DNA of 64,000 bases, taken from the NCBI RefSeq assembly GCF_934660935.1, contig NZ_CAKUIH010000010.1:6204-70203 (forward strand), read 5' to 3'. A program made the position numbers and the translations under genes. The notes under the pieces were generated by a model. It saw only the letters and a list, made by a program, of their open reading frames with translations. It made no database searches and was not told the DNA's origin. Shown piece by piece: positions 50,187 to 59,039 of this stretch; the first letter of the stretch is position 1; every line of letters begins with the position of its first letter. The DNA comes from an uncultured Parolsenella sp. (GTDB lineage Bacteria > Actinomycetota > Coriobacteriia > Coriobacteriales > Atopobiaceae).

Positions 50187-50987
50187 ATGTCTGAAACCAG
50201 AGCAACATGCAACAGTGCAACGAACCAGCAAGTCGTCTCGATTGAGAGAGCGCGCAAGTCATTTGGCGACACCGAGGTACTCAAGGGGATAACGCTCGAG
50301 GTCAATCGCGGAGAGGTCGTAGCCATCATCGGCGCGTCCGGCGGCGGAAAGTCGACGCTGCTTCGCTGCATGACGCTACTCGAGAAGCTCGACGGCGGAA
50401 GCCTCTCCTATGGAGACGTGACGGTCGCCGCGGATGACGGGACCGGATGCTCACGCTACGGCGACGCCGGTGCCCTCAAGGCCGCGCGCCAGCGCTTTGG
50501 CCTGGTATTCCAGGCCTACAACCTCTTCCCGCACATGAGCGTTCTGCGCAACGTCACGGACGCCCCCATCCACGTACAGCACCGCAATAAAGACGAGGTC
50601 GAGGCGCAGGCGCGCGAGCTCCTCGCGAAGATGGGCCTCAACGGCAACGAGGACAAGGTTCCCTGCCAGCTCTCCGGAGGCCAGCAGCAGCGCGTGAGCA
50701 TCGCACGCGCCCTTGCCATGAACCCCGAGGTGCTCTTCTTCGACGAACCCACGAGCGCGCTTGACCCGGAGCTCACCGCGGAAGTGCTGCGCGTCATCAA
50801 GGGCCTCGCCGCCGAACAGATGACCATGGTGATCGTGACGCACGAGATGAGCTTCGCGCGCGAGGTCGCGGACCGCGTCGTTTTCATGGACGGCGGCAGC
50901 ATCGTCGAAGAGGGTACGCCCCAGCAGGTCTTCGAAAACCCCCAGCACCCCCGCACCCGCGAGTTCCTCTCCCGCTACACGCAGTAG
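50187..50987 (+). CDS. Amino acid ABC transporter ATP-binding protein
   Basis: A 266-aa ATPase: Walker A GASGGGKSTL, Q-loop LVFQAYNLFPHMSV, signature LSGGQQQRVSIARAL, Walker B VLFFDEPTSALDPEL and H-loop VTHEMSFAREV. The N-terminal 18 residues are Thr/Asn/Gln-rich and precede the usual start. Last gene of the importer; two palindromic repeats follow and may end its transcript. Confidence 0.95.
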   Translation: MSETRATCNSATNQQVVSIERARKSFGDTEVLKGITLEVNRGEVVAIIGASGGGKSTLLRCMTLLEKLDGGSLSYGDVTVAADDGTGCSRYGDAGALKAARQRFGLVFQAYNLFPHMSVLRNVTDAPIHVQHRNKDEVEAQARELLAKMGLNGNEDKVPCQLSGGQQQRVSIARALAMNPEVLFFDEPTSALDPELTAEVLRVIKGLAAEQMTMVIVTHEMSFAREVADRVVFMDGGSIVEEGTPQQVFENPQHPRTREFLSRYTQ

Positions 50988-51008
50988 CCGACCAACCTGG
51001 ACATGCAT

Positions 51009-51039
51009 ACCTGCAAAAGGGACAGTCCCTTTTGCAGGT
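51009..51039. repeat. Palindromic repeat copy 3 (TGCA-flank type)
   Basis: ACCTGCAAAAGGGAC, one A, then its exact complement. It is the same type as copy 1 and lies 21 nt after the ABC ATPase stop. Confidence 0.85.
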
Positions 51040-51043
51040 CGGG

Positions 51044-51072
51044 GTTGACAAAGGGACTGTCCCTTTGTCAAC
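51044..51072. repeat. Palindromic repeat copy 4 (GTTGAC-flank type)
   Basis: GTTGACAAAGGGAC, one T, then its exact complement. It is the same type as copy 2 and lies in tandem with copy 3, 4 nt away. The pair separates the importer from pyrE. Confidence 0.85.
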
Positions 51073-51136
51073 TCTTCGCTGCGGCATTTGCTCTATCCTA
51101 GATTCGAATGTACAAACCACGCCCGAGGGGAGCCCC

Positions 51137-51823
51137 ATGGAGGCATACAAGAGCGAGTTCATCAAGTTCATGGTCGAGTCCGACGTCCTGAAGTTCGGCA
51201 GCTTCACGCTCAAGAGCGGCCGTCAGTCCCCCTTCTTCATGAACGCGGGCGCCTACGTCACCGGCTCCCAGCTCAAGCGCCTTGGCGAGTACTACGCCCA
51301 GGCAATTCACGACAACTTCGGCGATGACTTCGACGTCCTCTTCGGGCCGGCCTACAAGGGCATCCCCCTGGCCGTCGTGACCGCCATCGCCTATCACGAG
51401 CTCTACGGCAAGGAGGTCAAGTACTGCTGTGACCGCAAGGAGGCCAAGGACCACGGCGCCGACAAGGGCAACCTCCTCGGCTACGAGCCGCAGGACGGCG
51501 ACCGCGTGATCATGGTCGAGGACGTCACCACCTCCGGCAAGTCCATCGATGAGACCTACCCCAAGGTCAAGGCTGCCGCAGACGTCGAGATCAAGGGCCT
51601 CATCGTCTCCCTCAACCGCATGGAGGTCGGCAAGGGCGGCGTGACCACCGCACAGAAGGAGATCGAGGCCAAGTACGGCTTCCCCGTCGCCAGCATCGTC
51701 TCCATGGCCGAGGTCGTCGAGACCCTCCACAACCATGAGATCGAGGGCAAGGTCGTCATCGACGACGCCCTCAAGGCCGACATCGACGCCTACTACGAGC
51801 AGTACGGCGTTAAGGAGCAGTAA
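51137..51823 (+). CDS. pyrE: Orotate phosphoribosyltransferase
   Basis: A 228-aa protein. FGSFTLKSGRQSPFFMNAG is the orotate/PRPP N-terminal motif, FGPAYKGIPLAV and CCDRKEAKDHG contain the catalytic loop, and VIMVEDVTTSGKSI is the PRPP-binding loop. It converts orotate and PRPP to OMP in pyrimidine synthesis. ATG 51137 has GGGGAG upstream. No other pyr genes are adjacent. A terminator follows at 51872-51908. Confidence 0.96.
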   Translation: MEAYKSEFIKFMVESDVLKFGSFTLKSGRQSPFFMNAGAYVTGSQLKRLGEYYAQAIHDNFGDDFDVLFGPAYKGIPLAVVTAIAYHELYGKEVKYCCDRKEAKDHGADKGNLLGYEPQDGDRVIMVEDVTTSGKSIDETYPKVKAAADVEIKGLIVSLNRMEVGKGGVTTAQKEIEAKYGFPVASIVSMAEVVETLHNHEIEGKVVIDDALKADIDAYYEQYGVKEQ

Positions 51824-51871
51824 GGTCCACAAGGCACCCCGGCGTCACCACCGACATACGTTGCGCAAAAT

Positions 51872-51908
51872 GGCGGCCGTCTCGTTTTCGAGGTGGCCGC
51901 CTTCTTTG
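51872..51908 (+). terminator. Terminator of pyrE
   Basis: GGCGGCC (51872-51878) pairs with GGCCGCC (51895-51901), with an inner CTCG/CGAG stem and TTTT loop, followed by TTCTTTG. Confidence 0.75.
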
Positions 51909-52051
51909 TGGGTCGCCACGAACGCCGAGCGTATGACTAGCTCAATCGCGGGTATAACCGAACATACGCAACAATACAGCAAGCGGCATGCCACCGCGCT
52001 CACGTATAGTTATCGCGCCCAGCCACACATCGCACAATCTCGGAGGTATCC

Positions 52052-52579
52052 ATGAGCTACTCCATCGTCTTCTCGAGCAAGACGGGCAACACCGAGCTCA
52101 TAGCAAAGCGAATCTCTAAGCTGATGGGAGAGGACGGCTGCATATATTTCGGCGCACCCGAGCAGGCTCCCACAAACGCCACTGACGCGGACATCGTCTT
52201 CGTTGGTTCGTGGACGGATAAGGGCACCTCGACCTCGGAGATGGCGGAGTTCGTCCGTGGCCTCTCCCACAAGCGCGTGTTCATCTTTGGCACCTGTGGC
52301 TTTGGCGAGTCCGCCGAGTACTTCAACGGCGTGCTCGCGCGCATGCGTGGGGACCTCACCGCGAGCTGCGACCTCGTGGGCTCGTTCATGTGCCAGGGCA
52401 AGATGCCCGAGACGGTCCTTGGACGTTACAAGAAGATGCTAGCCGATGCTGACCCAGATAGTCCGGAGGCCAAGCGCGCGGAGATGTTCATCAGGAACTT
52501 CGAGGTTGCCCGCACCCATCCGGACAACGACGACCTTCGAGCGCTCGAGGCAAGCCTCCACGACGCAGGCCTGATCTAG
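52052..52579 (+). CDS. Flavodoxin family protein (Flavodoxin_3-like)
   Basis: A 175-aa protein beginning IVFSSKTGNTELIAKRI, the FMN phosphate loop. VFVGSWTDKGTSTSEM and FIFGTCGFGESAEYF supply the isoalloxazine-binding loops. A C-terminal helical extension (about 120-175) follows the flavodoxin core, as in the flavodoxins that accompany anaerobe reductases. It is a cytoplasmic electron carrier with unknown partner. GGAGGTATCC precedes the ATG; TATAGT near 52005 may be its -10. Confidence 0.88.
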   Translation: MSYSIVFSSKTGNTELIAKRISKLMGEDGCIYFGAPEQAPTNATDADIVFVGSWTDKGTSTSEMAEFVRGLSHKRVFIFGTCGFGESAEYFNGVLARMRGDLTASCDLVGSFMCQGKMPETVLGRYKKMLADADPDSPEAKRAEMFIRNFEVARTHPDNDDLRALEASLHDAGLI

Positions 52580-52734
52580 CCCCACGAGCAGCGCGACGCA
52601 AGCGTAGGTAGCACTCCGCAAACGCAAAGCGCCCCAAATGCGAGCGGCGAGCCCATAGCCCAGGCCGCTCTCGAAGAGCGCCGCCGCCTCTCTTCTCGTG
52701 ACCTCGTTGTACCTTCTTCTCAGGTCGACGGACA

Positions 52735-52774
52735 TAAAAAGCCTCCCATTTCTCGTGTCCAAGAAATGGGAGGC
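52735..52774 (-). terminator. Terminator of argG
   Basis: GCCTCCCATTTCT (52741-52753) and AGAAATGGGAGGC (52762-52774) form a perfect 13-bp stem; on the minus strand it is followed by TTTTT (52736-52740). Confidence 0.9.
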
Positions 52775-52820
52775 AGTTCATCCTCTGGAAGCGGGGCGCA
52801 TCTCGTATGTCAGGGATTGC

Positions 52821-54143
52821 CTACTTGGCGCTGGCGCCAGAAGCTCCGGCCTCGCCGGTGCCGGCAGCCTCAGCCTCCTTCACGCCCATCGCGGCGATCT
52901 GGGCGGCGGCGGCGACGCCAGCGGCCTTCTCGCGCTCGATGCGACGCTCGGCCCAGACGCGGTTGGGCAGGCCGAAGAGGTCCATGAAGCCCTTGGCGGC
53001 AGTGCGGTCGAAGGTGTCGCCCTTGTCGTAGGTAGCCAGGCCGAAGTCGTACATCGAGCTATCGGCACGAGAGCCGGTGACCGTGCAGTTGCCCTTGTAC
53101 AGGTGCAAACGGACCTCGCCACTGACGGTCTTCTGGGTGCTCGCGAAGAAGGCGTCGAGTGCGTCCTTGAGCGGCGAGTACCAAAGACCGTTGTAGACCT
53201 GACGGCTCCAGTCATGCTCGAGCTGAAGCTTGGTGTGGAGCACGTCGCCTGGCAGGCACAGGGACTCGAGCTGCTTGTGGGCCATGATGATGGCGAGAGC
53301 ACCCGGCTGCTCATAGCACTCGCGGCTCTTGAGGCCGACGAGACGGTCCTCGATCATGTCGATGCGACCAAAGCCGTGGCTGCCCACGATCTCATTAAGC
53401 GCGGCGATGAGGTCGTACAGCTTCATGCGCTGGCCATCAATGGAGACGGGCAGACCCGCCTCGAAGCCGATGACGACATCACGAGCCTCGTCAGGCGCGT
53501 CCTCGGCGTTGACGGTGAGCGACCAGGCTCCGTCGGGCGCGGAGTTCCACGGATCCTCGAGCACACCGCACTCGATGGCACGGCCCCACACGTTCTCATC
53601 AATGGAGTACGGATTCTCCTTGGTGGCGTCAACGGGGATGCCATGGGACTGCGCGTACTCGATCTCGCTCGAGCGCGTGGTGAGCTCCCAGCTGCGGACC
53701 GGACCGAGGATGTCGAGCGTCGGGTCGAGGGCCTTGCACTCGAGCTCGAAACGCACCTGGTCGTTGCCCTTGCCAGTGCAACCATGGGCGATGGCGACGG
53801 CGCCCTCGGCCTGGGCCACCTTCACGAGATGACGGCAGATGGCGGGACGAGACAGGGCGGAGAGCAGCGGATACTTGTTCTCGTACATGCCGTTGGCAAA
53901 GATCGCCTTGGCAACGAAGTCCTCGCAGAACTCGTCACGGATGTCGACGTCATACGCGGCCACGGCGCCGAGCATCTTGGCCTTCTCGTTCACGGCATCG
54001 ATGTCCTTGCGCTCCTCGGACGGCTGGCCGAGAGCGGCGATGCAGGAGACCACGTCATAGCCTTCATCCTGGAGATACTTGAGAAGGCACGAAGTGTCGA
54101 GGCCACCGGAATACGCGAGAACGACCTTACCCTTTTCGGACAT
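52821..54143 (-). CDS. argG: Argininosuccinate synthase
   Basis: A 440-aa protein. VVLAYSGGLDTSCLLKYL is the ATP pyrophosphatase loop, IAHGCTGKGNDQVRFE and YSIDENVWGRAIE are diagnostic. It joins citrulline and aspartate with ATP. The C-terminal 30 residues are an Ala/Gly-rich extension beyond the usual end. It lies 68 nt downstream of argR on the same strand. No argH is present in the window. Confidence 0.96.
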   Translation of the reverse strand: MSEKGKVVLAYSGGLDTSCLLKYLQDEGYDVVSCIAALGQPSEERKDIDAVNEKAKMLGAVAAYDVDIRDEFCEDFVAKAIFANGMYENKYPLLSALSRPAICRHLVKVAQAEGAVAIAHGCTGKGNDQVRFELECKALDPTLDILGPVRSWELTTRSSEIEYAQSHGIPVDATKENPYSIDENVWGRAIECGVLEDPWNSAPDGAWSLTVNAEDAPDEARDVVIGFEAGLPVSIDGQRMKLYDLIAALNEIVGSHGFGRIDMIEDRLVGLKSRECYEQPGALAIIMAHKQLESLCLPGDVLHTKLQLEHDWSRQVYNGLWYSPLKDALDAFFASTQKTVSGEVRLHLYKGNCTVTGSRADSSMYDFGLATYDKGDTFDRTAAKGFMDLFGLPNRVWAERRIEREKAAGVAAAAQIAAMGVKEAEAAGTGEAGASGASAK

Positions 54144-54211
54144 AGAGATGCTCCTTCGATTGGATGCCTATTTGAGAGTCGAATAACGGATGCGACGGAA
54201 CCAAGAGGCGC

Positions 54212-54646
54212 TTAGTCACACACGCCTCTGAGCTTGTTCACGAGTTGCTCGAGCGAAACGCCTTGCTCGTTAGTGAGGCAGACGACCATGATCGTGTCGT
54301 CCCCAGCAATGCAGCCCGCCACGTCGGGAAGGCTCGCGTCGTCGAAGGCGGCGGCGACGCCCTGGGCGGCCCCGGCCTGCGTGTGGATGACGACGATGTT
54401 GTTAGCCCGCACGACATTAGTGACAAGGTCTGACACCATGCGCTGTAGGTGCAGGTCCTCGGCGAGGACATACACGCCCTCCGGAAGCTTGCGCAGGCCC
54501 ATGTCCGCGATGTCGCGCGAGATCGTAGCCTGCGTGCAGACGAAACCGAGCTTCTCAAGCTCCTCGACGAGGGCACGCTGGGTCTTGATGGACTTATCGC
54601 GGACAATCTCGCGGATCGCGTCCTGTCGGTTATATCGCTTCTTCAC
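54212..54646 (-). CDS. argR: Arginine repressor
   Basis: A 144-aa regulator. The N-terminal winged helix RQDAIREIVRDKSIKTQRALVEEL ... TQATISRDIADMGLRKL binds ARG boxes. The C-terminal trimerisation/arginine domain has VVIHTQAGAAQGVAAAFDD and IAGDDTIMVV with the arginine-binding DD. The start GTG 54646 has AAAGGTG 5 nt upstream. It directly precedes argG, so arginine probably controls both. Confidence 0.95.
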   Translation of the reverse strand: MKKRYNRQDAIREIVRDKSIKTQRALVEELEKLGFVCTQATISRDIADMGLRKLPEGVYVLAEDLHLQRMVSDLVTNVVRANNIVVIHTQAGAAQGVAAAFDDASLPDVAGCIAGDDTIMVVCLTNEQGVSLEQLVNKLRGVCD

Positions 54647-54752
54647 GTCGACACCTTTCGAGCTGCTATGCTTGAGCAACCACGCAGCGAAGATTGCTGG
54701 CGATTTGCATTCGTCATTGGGTACTAACCCATTAGATTCGCATCGAGAATGC

Positions 54753-54780
54753 ATATTAGCACGATAAAATACGGGTATTT
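54753..54780 (-). promoter_or_regulatory. argR promoter with candidate ARG-type palindrome
   Basis: An extended -10 (TGCTAATAT, TAATAT at 54753-54758 on the minus strand) lies next to AAATACGGGTATTT (54767-54780), a palindrome with 6-nt half sites. Its position over the promoter fits autoregulation. The match to known ARG boxes is only partial. Confidence 0.5.
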
Positions 54781-54928
54781 CGCAATTTTCCGTTTGTTTA
54801 CACAACATCATGAATGCTTGATACGTTCGCAGAGACGACGGCACCGAGGCTGACCAAAAAACTTCCAGTCCGGGACGAATTAGGCGCTCTGAGCACAGCG
54901 CGCTGATCACAATGCGTGCACCCGATAC

Positions 54929-54966
54929 AAAATCGCCGGCACATTCGTCCAAGAATGCGCCGGCGA
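54929..54966 (-). terminator. Terminator of the macrodomain gene
   Basis: TCGCCGGC (54933-54940) pairs with GCCGGCGA (54959-54966), with an inner ATTC/GAAT stem; TTTTGT follows on the minus strand. 54785-54925 otherwise holds nothing I can identify. Confidence 0.7.
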
Positions 54967-55035
54967 CCCAATGTCTCAACTAGATGGAAAGAGCTAACCC
55001 CACTTCTTGAGAGAAGCTAACATCGCGACAAGAAC

Positions 55036-55968
55036 CTAAAGGTACTTGCGCCAGTCCTCCTCCGTCTCGCCCTCTTCGTGGCTAACGGGCGCGGGCTCCG
55101 GGGCGGAGGCGTAAGGCTCCTCGTTAGCCTCGGGGAACGTGGCAAACACATGCTGGAACATCTCGAGGTTCTCATCGTGACGACCCTTCGGCACGGCGAA
55201 GGTCACCTGACTTGCCACGTGCTTGCCAGTCGCGAGCTCCTCGGCGAAGATCTGGGCGACGCGGAGGGCGTCCCACCCAAAGACGCCGCAACCGAAGGCG
55301 CCAAGCACGAGCTTGTCATGGCCAAGAACGTCAGCGATGCCAAGCACGAGCCGAACGCGAGAGCGCATCGAACGCGTGAGGTCAGACTCGAGCACGTGGT
55401 AGTTGGCCTTCGCCCGCTTGAGATTGGGGGCGGCGGCAACGATGACGTCAGCATAGGAGTGGAAGCGCTCGCGCTCGAAACGCACCTTTGGCACGACAAG
55501 GGCTCGATCGCGATAGAGCTCGCAGTTGATGTTGTGGCGACGATTCTCCGCGAACCAGCCCTCGAAGCGCGAGAGGACGTTGTACAGGAAGCTCTCCTGG
55601 CAGAGTGCCTCCTCCTGAGCCATGGCACCACGGATGTAGGCGCCCGCGGGATACGTGAACGATGCGAAGTCAAGAACGGCGAGGTCACACATATCGGCAC
55701 GGCCGCGGCCAAGCTCGAGCACCGCGGAAACGGAATCCGCGTCGACGACGCTTACGCTGGGAACGGAAGTCTCACTGCCCGCCGGCGCCGCGGGAATCTC
55801 GTCATAGAAGCGCGTCTCCCGCACCGAGCGCTCAATCTCCGCACCAAGGCGATCGTGCATCTCCGCGGTATGGGCGACGGCAGCGTTCGCCCTCTCGCGA
55901 CGGCGGTCGTCGCGCGTGCGCTCACGGGACTGCCTGTTTCCACGTGCGCGATTGTTCGGTTCAGCCAT
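55036..55968 (-). CDS. TIGR02452-type macrodomain protein (microbial PARG-like)
   Basis: A 310-aa protein. An Arg/Glu-rich N-terminal segment (1-30) precedes a DUF2263/TIGR02452 domain. The signature region reads PAGAYIRGAMAQEEALCQES (107-126), where poly(ADP-ribose) glycohydrolases have GGG before the catalytic QEE; here the glycines are AGA but Gln118-Glu119-Glu120 are intact. LVLGAFGCGVFGWD is the second macrodomain loop. The C-terminal tail is acidic. It may hydrolyse or bind ADP-ribose and would complement the ADP-ribosylglycohydrolase at 17 kb. Confidence 0.85.
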   Translation of the reverse strand: MAEPNNRARGNRQSRERTRDDRRRERANAAVAHTAEMHDRLGAEIERSVRETRFYDEIPAAPAGSETSVPSVSVVDADSVSAVLELGRGRADMCDLAVLDFASFTYPAGAYIRGAMAQEEALCQESFLYNVLSRFEGWFAENRRHNINCELYRDRALVVPKVRFERERFHSYADVIVAAAPNLKRAKANYHVLESDLTRSMRSRVRLVLGIADVLGHDKLVLGAFGCGVFGWDALRVAQIFAEELATGKHVASQVTFAVPKGRHDENLEMFQHVFATFPEANEEPYASAPEPAPVSHEEGETEEDWRKYL

Positions 55969-56287
55969 ATATATGTCTCCTCGCGTCCTCTGGAAAATAC
56001 CTTGTCAGCTATTTAGAGATAGCGGTTCACCTGCGGCGCGCTGTCGCATCAACTCATCAAGCAGCACGTTTGCAAGAACTGTACGGCCATAAAACGCCAA
56101 TTGCAAGGTCTAGCAGCAATTTGTCGATAAATGGGGCGGCAATTCAGGAGGGGAAACGACCAGATTGAGACGCCCATCAGACGCAGAGAGGCCCTTACCG
56201 AATCGTAACAAGAGATGTCCGGAATTACGTGGATACTAGTTCTGTTGGAAGCATTCGATGCCGTACGTGACGAGCCGGGAGCGACAT
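55969..56287. other. Divergent intergenic region macrodomain gene / ppk
   Basis: 319 nt with no gene. A small inverted repeat GCTAT/ATAGC sits near 55998-56013, and TTGCAAG occurs twice (near 56070 and 56101). No clear promoter pair could be assigned. Confidence 0.35.
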
Positions 56288-59032
56288 ATGGGCAAGAACA
56301 AAGGCACACACAAGTCAGACAAGGCCTCCAAGCGCAAAAAGGACGAGGTCAAATCCTCAAAGAGCTCGAAAAAGGCCTCCGCCGCCGAGCTCGAGCACAA
56401 GGCTGCCAAATTCGCCGACGTCGTCCCGACGCCCGCCAACGCCAATCGTCCCCAGAAGCGTTCCCGTGATTTCTCCTACACGCAGAATCGCGAGGTCAGC
56501 TGGCTTCGCTTCGACAACAGGGTCCTTGACGAGGCTTTTGACGAATCCGTGCCGCTCCTCGAGCGCATCAAGTTCTGTGCCATCTTCCAGTCGAACCTCG
56601 ACGAGTGGTTCATGATCCGCGTTGGCGGCCTCTCTGACCTCGCTGAGCTCAAGCACCAGCCGGCAGACAACAAGAGCGACGAGACCCCGTCGGAGCAGCT
56701 CGCCCAGCTCTTCTCGATCCTCCCGGGCCTGTACGAACGCCGCGAGCGCTGCTTCACCCAGCTCGAGAGCGCCCTCGAGATGGAGGGCATCAAACGTCTG
56801 GTGCCAGAACAGTACACGGACTCCGATCTCGTCACCGTCTCCCGCTACTTCGAGAGCCGCCTGGCTCCCATCCTGTCGCCGCTCATCGTCGACCCGCGTC
56901 ATCCCTTCCCCAACCTCAAGAACGGTGTCCTGCACGTAGTCTGCTCCCTCGATGGCAACGATGAGCACGGGGTTCTCGGCATGGTCGAGGTCCCGCAGAC
57001 CGCGGATCGCATCATCTGGCTTCCCTCCAGCGAGGGTCGCATCCGCTACACCCTCGTTGAGGACGTCATCATCTCCATGCTCGGCCGTTGCTTCGGTTCC
57101 TACGTCCCCACGAGTTCTGGCGTCGTACGCGTCACGCGCAACGCCGACATCGACCCTGACGGCGAGGGGGTCGAGGAGGAGGAGGACTACCGCCAGCACA
57201 TGAAGAAGGTGCTCAAGCGCAGGAGCCGCCTCCAGCCCGTCCGCGCCGAGATTACCGGAGACCTCGACGAGTCGCTCGTCACATTCGTCCGCAAGGAACT
57301 TGAGCTCGAGAAGCGCAGGATGTTCCACCTCTCGACGCCCTCAGACCTCTCGTTCGTCTACCAGCTCGAAGGCAAGGTTCCCGCAAGCCGCAAGAGCGCG
57401 CTCACGTTCCCTCCCTTTGCTCCGCAGCCCTCGCCCATGGTGCGCGACGGCGAGCCCATGCGCGGCCAGGTCGAGAACCACGACGTCCTGCTCACCTATC
57501 CGTATGAGTCGATGAGTCCCCTCCTGCGTCTCATCCACGAGGCGGCGAACGATGACGACTGCATCTCGATCAAGATCACGCTCTACCGCGTGGCGCGCCA
57601 CTCGCGTCTGTGCGAGAGCCTCGTGACCGCCGTCGAGAATGGGAAGGACGTCACGGTCCTCATGGAGCTTCGCGCCCGCTTCGACGAGCAGAACAACATC
57701 GAGTGGGCAGAGCGTCTCGAGGAGGCGGGATGCACCGTCATCTATGGCTCCGAGGGATTCAAGTGCCACTCGAAGATCTGCCAGATCACCTATCATGACG
57801 CGCGCGGCATATCCCGCATCACGTGCCTTGGCACCGGCAACTTCAACGAGAAGACTGCCCTGCTGTACAGCGACTTCATGCTGATGACGGCTCATCCCGG
57901 CATCGCCGAGGATGGCAACGCCTTCTTCCGCAACCTCTCCCTGGGCAACCTCCGTGGCTCCTATAGCTACCTCGGCGTGGCTCCGCTGTCGCTCAAGCCC
58001 CTCATCATGCGCGGCATCGACCGCGAGATCACGCGCGCCAGAACCGGAGCCCCAGCCCGTGTCTTCCTCAAGCTGAACTCCCTGACGGACCGCGACGTCA
58101 TCGACCGCCTCGCCGAGGCGAGCCAGGCTGGCGTCGAGGTCATCATGATCGTGCGAGGCATCTGCTGCATGCTGCCGGGCATCGAGAACCGCACGACCGG
58201 CATCGAGATTCGCCAGATCGTGGGGCGCCTCCTCGAGCATGCGCGTATCTACGCCTTTGGCGTCGACGCGGACACCATCTACCTCTCGAGCGCGGACATG
58301 ATGACGCGCAACACAGAGCGCCGCGTCGAGATCGCCTATCCCGTTCTCGACCCGACCTGCCAGCAGATCGTGAAGAACTTCATGGAGCTTCAGCTCGCAG
58401 ATAACGTGAAGGCGCGTCGCCTCACGTGCGACGGAACCTGGGCCAGAATCGGCCGAGAGGACGGCGAGCCCTCCGTGAACTGCCAGGAGGTCTTCATCGC
58501 AGAGGCATACGCCCACGCGATGGAGGCTGAGAGCGCCGCCGCGACGAAGGCGCTGGCAGAGCCGGAGCCCGCCATTGAGACGAAGCCCGTTACCGCAGTT
58601 GAGCAGGCCACGGTCAAGGAGCCCACGAGCGACGCACCCGTTCAGAAGGCAGACGAGGCTGAGGGCACGATACCAGCGGAAACGTTGCATGAAGAGGTGT
58701 CCGCGCAGGCGGCAACTCCCATGGCCGCGTCTTCGCGCGAGCCCGTGCCGGCAGAGACACCCGCCCAGCCTTCCGAGCCCGTCTTCGCGACCGCAGAAAC
58801 GCCCGCACCCGCAGTGACTTCACCCGCACCCGCGCCGGTGGCCACACCCGCAGAGGAACCCGCCCACGTCACCGCCACCCTCATCGAAGACGCTACGGAT
58901 GATCAGCCACGCGCCGTGGGCAATGCCGCGGCGGCCACACAACTCGCCAGGCGTCCGCGCGGACGTGTCGCCACCGCGTTTGCCATTTTTGGGTTAGGCT
59001 TCAAGACGTTGTTTGGACGCACGAAGAACTAG
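56288..59032 (+). CDS. ppk1: Polyphosphate kinase 1 with N- and C-terminal extensions
   Basis: A 914-aa protein. A Lys/Ser-rich N-terminal extension (1-63) precedes the Ppk1 core, which starts YTQNREVSWLRFDNRVLDEA. YPYESMSPLLRLIHEAA, the phospho-His region GSEGFKCHSKICQI, and SSADMMTRNTERRVEIAYPV are the catalytic motifs. It makes polyphosphate from ATP reversibly. After the core a tail of about 175 residues (738-914) is rich in Ala, Pro, Glu and Thr and ends in an amphipathic, Phe/Leu-rich basic helix (AFAIFGLGFKTLFGRTKN). Typical Ppk1 is about 690-740 aa. ATG 56288 has GGGAG upstream. Confidence 0.94.
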   Translation: MGKNKGTHKSDKASKRKKDEVKSSKSSKKASAAELEHKAAKFADVVPTPANANRPQKRSRDFSYTQNREVSWLRFDNRVLDEAFDESVPLLERIKFCAIFQSNLDEWFMIRVGGLSDLAELKHQPADNKSDETPSEQLAQLFSILPGLYERRERCFTQLESALEMEGIKRLVPEQYTDSDLVTVSRYFESRLAPILSPLIVDPRHPFPNLKNGVLHVVCSLDGNDEHGVLGMVEVPQTADRIIWLPSSEGRIRYTLVEDVIISMLGRCFGSYVPTSSGVVRVTRNADIDPDGEGVEEEEDYRQHMKKVLKRRSRLQPVRAEITGDLDESLVTFVRKELELEKRRMFHLSTPSDLSFVYQLEGKVPASRKSALTFPPFAPQPSPMVRDGEPMRGQVENHDVLLTYPYESMSPLLRLIHEAANDDDCISIKITLYRVARHSRLCESLVTAVENGKDVTVLMELRARFDEQNNIEWAERLEEAGCTVIYGSEGFKCHSKICQITYHDARGISRITCLGTGNFNEKTALLYSDFMLMTAHPGIAEDGNAFFRNLSLGNLRGSYSYLGVAPLSLKPLIMRGIDREITRARTGAPARVFLKLNSLTDRDVIDRLAEASQAGVEVIMIVRGICCMLPGIENRTTGIEIRQIVGRLLEHARIYAFGVDADTIYLSSADMMTRNTERRVEIAYPVLDPTCQQIVKNFMELQLADNVKARRLTCDGTWARIGREDGEPSVNCQEVFIAEAYAHAMEAESAAATKALAEPEPAIETKPVTAVEQATVKEPTSDAPVQKADEAEGTIPAETLHEEVSAQAATPMAASSREPVPAETPAQPSEPVFATAETPAPAVTSPAPAPVATPAEEPAHVTATLIEDATDDQPRAVGNAAAATQLARRPRGRVATAFAIFGLGFKTLFGRTKN

Positions 59033-59039
59033 GACATAC

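Noticed and set aside
48444..50231. Long minus-strand open frame opposite the amino-acid importer
   Set aside because: The plus-strand binding protein and permease have signal peptides, ribosome-binding sites and family motifs; the antisense frame has none.
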